DNA of 64,000 nt from Eucommia ulmoides (Eukaryota > Streptophyta > Magnoliopsida > Garryales > Eucommiaceae), in NCBI GenBank assembly GCA_016647705.1, contig CM028326.1, positions 21,405,901 to 21,469,900 of the forward strand, in the 5' to 3' direction. Positions 60,562-64,000 of the stretch are shown here, piece after piece. The first letter of the stretch is position 1, and every line of letters begins with the position of its first letter. The notes under the pieces were generated by a model. It saw nothing but the letters and a program-made list of their open reading frames with translations. It was not told the DNA's origin and searched no databases. The position numbers and the translations under genes were made by a program.

Positions 60562-62328
60562 TGATAGGTGTAAAATACTTACGTATTTTCAAACCGGTTT
60601 TGTTAGTTTTCGAGTACGTTTATAGTTATTTTTATATGTTTTAATATGTTTTTATTCTTTTTGTATTAAAATAGGTGCGTGGGGTGAAAAGGTATGAAAT
60701 CGGACCATAAACGATCAATTTGTATCGAGAACGGTCGGAGAATGATGGAAAAATAAGCAAGACGGCAAGATTCTGCAAACAAGCCACCGCCGCGGAGTCC
60801 AGACTACTACCGTGGTGGTGAAGATGCTGAGAAAGACCAAAGGCCACTGTTGGACCACTGCCTAGGCGAAAATCCAGCAGAAAATCACATATGGGCTACT
60901 GACTACCTAGCGCCGTAGAGATGAACCAGCAGAGAGTTTTCCTAATCCACCACCTTCTCCACCGCCTAGGCGAACTTTAACCAACATACTCTTGCGCCGC
61001 GGCGGTAACCCTCTGCGTAGAATCGATAGTTTTTTTAGATATTTTGTCTATAAATACCCTCTCCCCTCTCATTTTCTAGGCTCTTTTCGGCCATTAGGGC
61101 CTTCTTAGGTTTCGATAGAATATAGAGAGAGTTATGGAGAGTGCTCAAACATATCAGATGGAGAAGATCAACATGGGGAGAAGGAGAATCATTCGGTGCA
61201 CGGTTTTAGCGGCTAATCTTCGGATATCGGCTAAGTTCATCCGTTTTTCCATTTATTTCTTATCTTCTATGTATGTTTAAGCATGTTTAGCCTAGTTTCA
61301 ATTGTATAAACGGCTATGGCCATAGGTTAAACGTGGATTATGTATGGGATTAGCATATTGTTTATAAAAATGTAGTTTTGGTTTAGTTTTGTTTCTTTGA
61401 TGATTGTTCTTTGCTATTGTGAGTGTGTTTATCATATTGTTTGTTTATTGTGCTTAGATTTATATATCAAGAATATGGGGTTTGACAAATCCTAGATTCG
61501 GATTAGAATAAACAAACGTCACAATTCAATAACCCGATCGGGGTTAGGATTATGGATAATCGATGACATTGGGGCAAGACTCACGCGACCTAGAGTCGTT
61601 AAGACGTTGAGGAGGACTTCTTCGTTGATTTCAAGTCACATATTCCCTCGTCTTACACTCGGGAGAAGTAGCGAGAGAATTTTAGAATTGAGATTACGAT
61701 AAAGTAAACACAACACATGAAATCAATGACGTTGGGACGAGACTCGTGTAACCTAGAGTCGTTAAGATGTTGAGGGGGACTTCTTCGTTAATTTGAAGTC
61801 ACGTCGTATCCCTCGTCTTACACTCGGGAGAGGTGGCGAAGGAGTTTACGAACTGAGATTTTGTGTGCGATCAATGAGATTGGGGCGAGACTCACGCAAC
61901 CTAAGGTTGTTAAGACGTTGAGTGGGACTTCTTCGTTGACACGAAGTTGCGTTATATCCCCCATCTTACACTCGGGAGAGGTGGCAGAAGAGTTTTAGAT
62001 ACCAAGATTGTCAAATACGTCAAACACCATTATTGTAAACTAAACGATATCAAACGCGTTTAAGTAAATAAAGTTAATCCATAAATAATCCATCTCATAA
62101 CTATCTCATATTAGTACTTAGTATAGTTAAATTAGTATTTTAGTATTAGTGTTAGTTAATTAAATTACATTTTTGTCGCCTAAATAAAATCGAGTTATGA
62201 TAATCGCGGTACTCGATAGTAGCAACACCAATCCCTGTGGATACGATACCTGATCGAAAGATCCATTATACTAAAATTTGATCCGTACGCTTGCGGTGAA
62301 AGTGGCAGCGCTTATTTCGAGGCCACCA
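60562..62328 (+). repeat. 3' LTR of the plus-strand Athila-like element
   Basis: 1767 bp from TGATAGGTGTAAAATACT to GAGGCCACCA. Palindromes at about 60785-61015, TATA box tctataaata at 61047-61056, three R-U5 repeat copies (about 61560-62000). Ends at 62328 just before the right gctac duplication. Confidence 0.9.
61047..61056 (+). promoter_or_regulatory. TATA box of the 3' LTR
   Basis: tctataaata, about 490 bp into the LTR, followed by a pyrimidine-rich stretch. If active it would drive transcription into the Tekay pol remnant on the right. Confidence 0.5.
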
Positions 62329-62333
62329 GCTAC

Positions 62334-64000
62334 CACGAATGTGATTATAAGTATCTTTTTTTTATATGATAGAGATACGCGTATACTTATCGATATTGGT
62401 TTTACTCATTCATTTGTTCTGGCAACGTTTATGATGTATGTAGAAAAATTTTCTACTTCTCTATTATATGGTATTATTATCTCTACCTCTGTAGGCGAGT
62501 CGGTGTTGATAAATAGTATGTATAAAATAGTCGGCTTCATATTGATGATAGAGAATTGTCAGTGGATCTATTACCCTTGAGTATTCACGATTTGGATGTG
62601 ATACTGGGTATGAATTTTCTATCTGGATATCATGTCACAGTCAATTATTTTAAAAAAGAAGTTACCTTTCGAATCCAAGACGACTTAGAGTTCATATTTT
62701 CGGGGGATAGAATCATTACCCCTGTTAGATTTATTTCGGTTCTACAGCCCAAGAAATTATTAAAGAAGGGATGTTAGGGATACCTCGTACATTTGATTGA
62801 CAATAGTCAAAATAAGGTACAGGTGGCAGATATCCCAGTGGTCGAGGATTATTCCGATGTATTTCCAGAAAAATTTCCAAGGCTGCCAATGGATAGGGAA
62901 ATTGAATTCACTATCGAATTACTTCTGGGTACTTCTCCTATATCAATTCCACACTATCATATGACACCTACTAAGCTAAAAGAACTGAAAATTTAGTTAC
63001 AAGATCTGTTAGACCACGGGTTTATTAGATCTAATGTTTCTCTGTAGAGAGCTCCAATGTTATTCATAACAAATAAGGATGACACTCTGAGGATGTACAT
63101 TTACTACAAGCAACTGAATAAGGTGATGATTCATAATAAATACCCGTTGCCTAGAATTGATTATTCATTCGATCAGTTGCAGAAGGCGAGGGTATTTTTT
63201 AAAATAAATCTTCGATTAGGATATCATCAGTTGAAAGTCAGAGACAGTGATGTGTCGAATAGGGCATTCCATACGAGGTATGGGCATTATAAATTTCTAG
63301 TTATTCTATTTAAATTGACAAATAATCCTGCTACTTTTACGGATCTGATGAATCGGATCTTCTAGCCTTATCTAGATCAGTTTATCATCGTGTTCATTAA
63401 TGATATGTCGATTTATTCCCAAAATAAAGATGAGCATGCACAGCATCTCAAGATTATGCTACAGATTTTGCGAGAGAAACAATTGTATGCGAAATTCAAT
63501 AAATGTGAGTTTTTGCTGGATAGAGTTATATTCTTGGGGCATGTTATCTCGGGTGATAGTATCCATGTTGACCCAAAGAAAGTCGAAATCGTGGTTCAGT
63601 GGGAAAGGCCGAAGAGTATGATAGAAGTTCGAAGCTTCCTGAGATTGGCGGGTTGCAATCACCGGTTTGTACAGGGATTTTCTGTTATAGCAGCCCTGTT
63701 AACCCGCATGGAATCTAAATTTGAGTGGATTAACAAATGTAAACAGAGTTTCCAAGAACTGAAAAATAGATCGATATCAGCGCCAATACTTTCTCTCCCA
63801 ACAAAAGAAGGCTTTGTGATTTACATTAACGCTTCAAACTAGGTTTAAGTTGTGTACTGATCTAACATGGCCACATGATTGCATATTCGTCTCGGTAATT
63901 AAAGAATCGTGAGATTAACTACCCGACGCATAATTTAGAGTTGACGGAGATTATATTTACCTTAAAACTCTGGAGACATTATCTGTATGGCGAGACTTAC
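62334..64000 (+). pseudogene. Tekay/Del-type pol (protease, reverse transcriptase, RNase H start), cut by window end
   Basis: Continues the gag frame from 46018. The protease region shows LIDIGFTHSF where DTGA would be expected. After a frame change near 62540 one frame (62556-63842) carries LLPLSIHDLDVILGMNFLSG and then the reverse transcriptase: [22 protein letters not shown] and a mutated active-site box VFINDMSIYS (FIDD expected). Next come LGHVISGDSIHVDPKK, the connection region and the RNase H start (INAS). In-frame stops lie at 62775, 62994, about 63045, 63363 and 63840. The changed aspartates and stops make it inactive. Integrase and the 3' LTR would lie beyond the window. Confidence 0.85.

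Overview
This window is nuclear DNA from a flowering plant, most likely a eudicot. The evidence is AT-rich sequence, a short dicot-type extensin gene, plant LTR retrotransposons of several lineages (Athila-like, Tekay/Del-like, Tat/Ogre-like, copia and Sirevirus-like) and Mutator- and Tourist-type MITEs. I cannot name the species. I see one gene that looks intact, the minus-strand extensin at 20069-20578. Almost everything else is transposable-element sequence, often nested, plus a few gene fragments.

Layout. 1-8399: a minus-strand, coding-poor Athila-like LTR element, its left LTR cut by the window edge, interrupted at 1845-6550 by a related structure whose two outer LTRs point in opposite directions and which carries a broken 'putative plant transposon protein' gene. 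8400-9852: a gene-derived segment with an in-frame tandem duplication of an MLF1-interacting-protein-like N-terminus fused to a UDP-glycosyltransferase fragment. 10085-15160: a copia-type LTR and leader followed by a gag gene split by a 2.2-kb solo LTR. 15.3-19.6 kb: MITEs and degenerate LTR-like DNA. 20.0-20.66 kb: the extensin gene with its TATA box and poly(A) signal. 21.1-22.5 kb: a TRIM-like tandem repeat and a Mutator-type MITE with a 9-bp target-site duplication (TSD). 23.3-25.64 kb: a second copy of the 10.1-12.2 kb LTR/leader repeat. 25.68-27.47 kb: a second Mutator-type MITE and a Tourist-type MITE. 27629-32997: a complete minus-strand Athila-like element with TSD GAACT. 33.2-39.2 kb: a copia gag fragment interrupted by a degenerate Tat/Ogre-like LTR, primer-binding site and gag. 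39.2-43.1 kb: no gene recognised. 43.2 kb to the right edge: a degenerate Tekay/Del-like element whose gag (44.8-46.0 kb) and pol (62.3-64.0 kb) are separated by about 16.3 kb of later insertions.

Those insertions can be ordered from their TSDs. A solo Athila-like LTR (46019-47717, TSD CCTAG) and a complete Athila-like element (47728-62328, TSD GCTAC) sit at directly abutting sites in the Tekay gag-pol reading frame. The complete element is itself split by a coding-poor Tekay-like element (51006-60132, TSD CCTAA). The Athila-like family is largely non-autonomous. Its members share a tRNA-Asp primer-binding site (tandemly repeated in two of them), a GC-rich palindromic motif scattered in U3, a roughly 150-165-bp repeat in the downstream LTR half present once, twice or three times, and an intron-like stretch in the leader. 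These shared features of a coding-poor family are the most unusual material here. I found no convincing new enzymatic or defence system.
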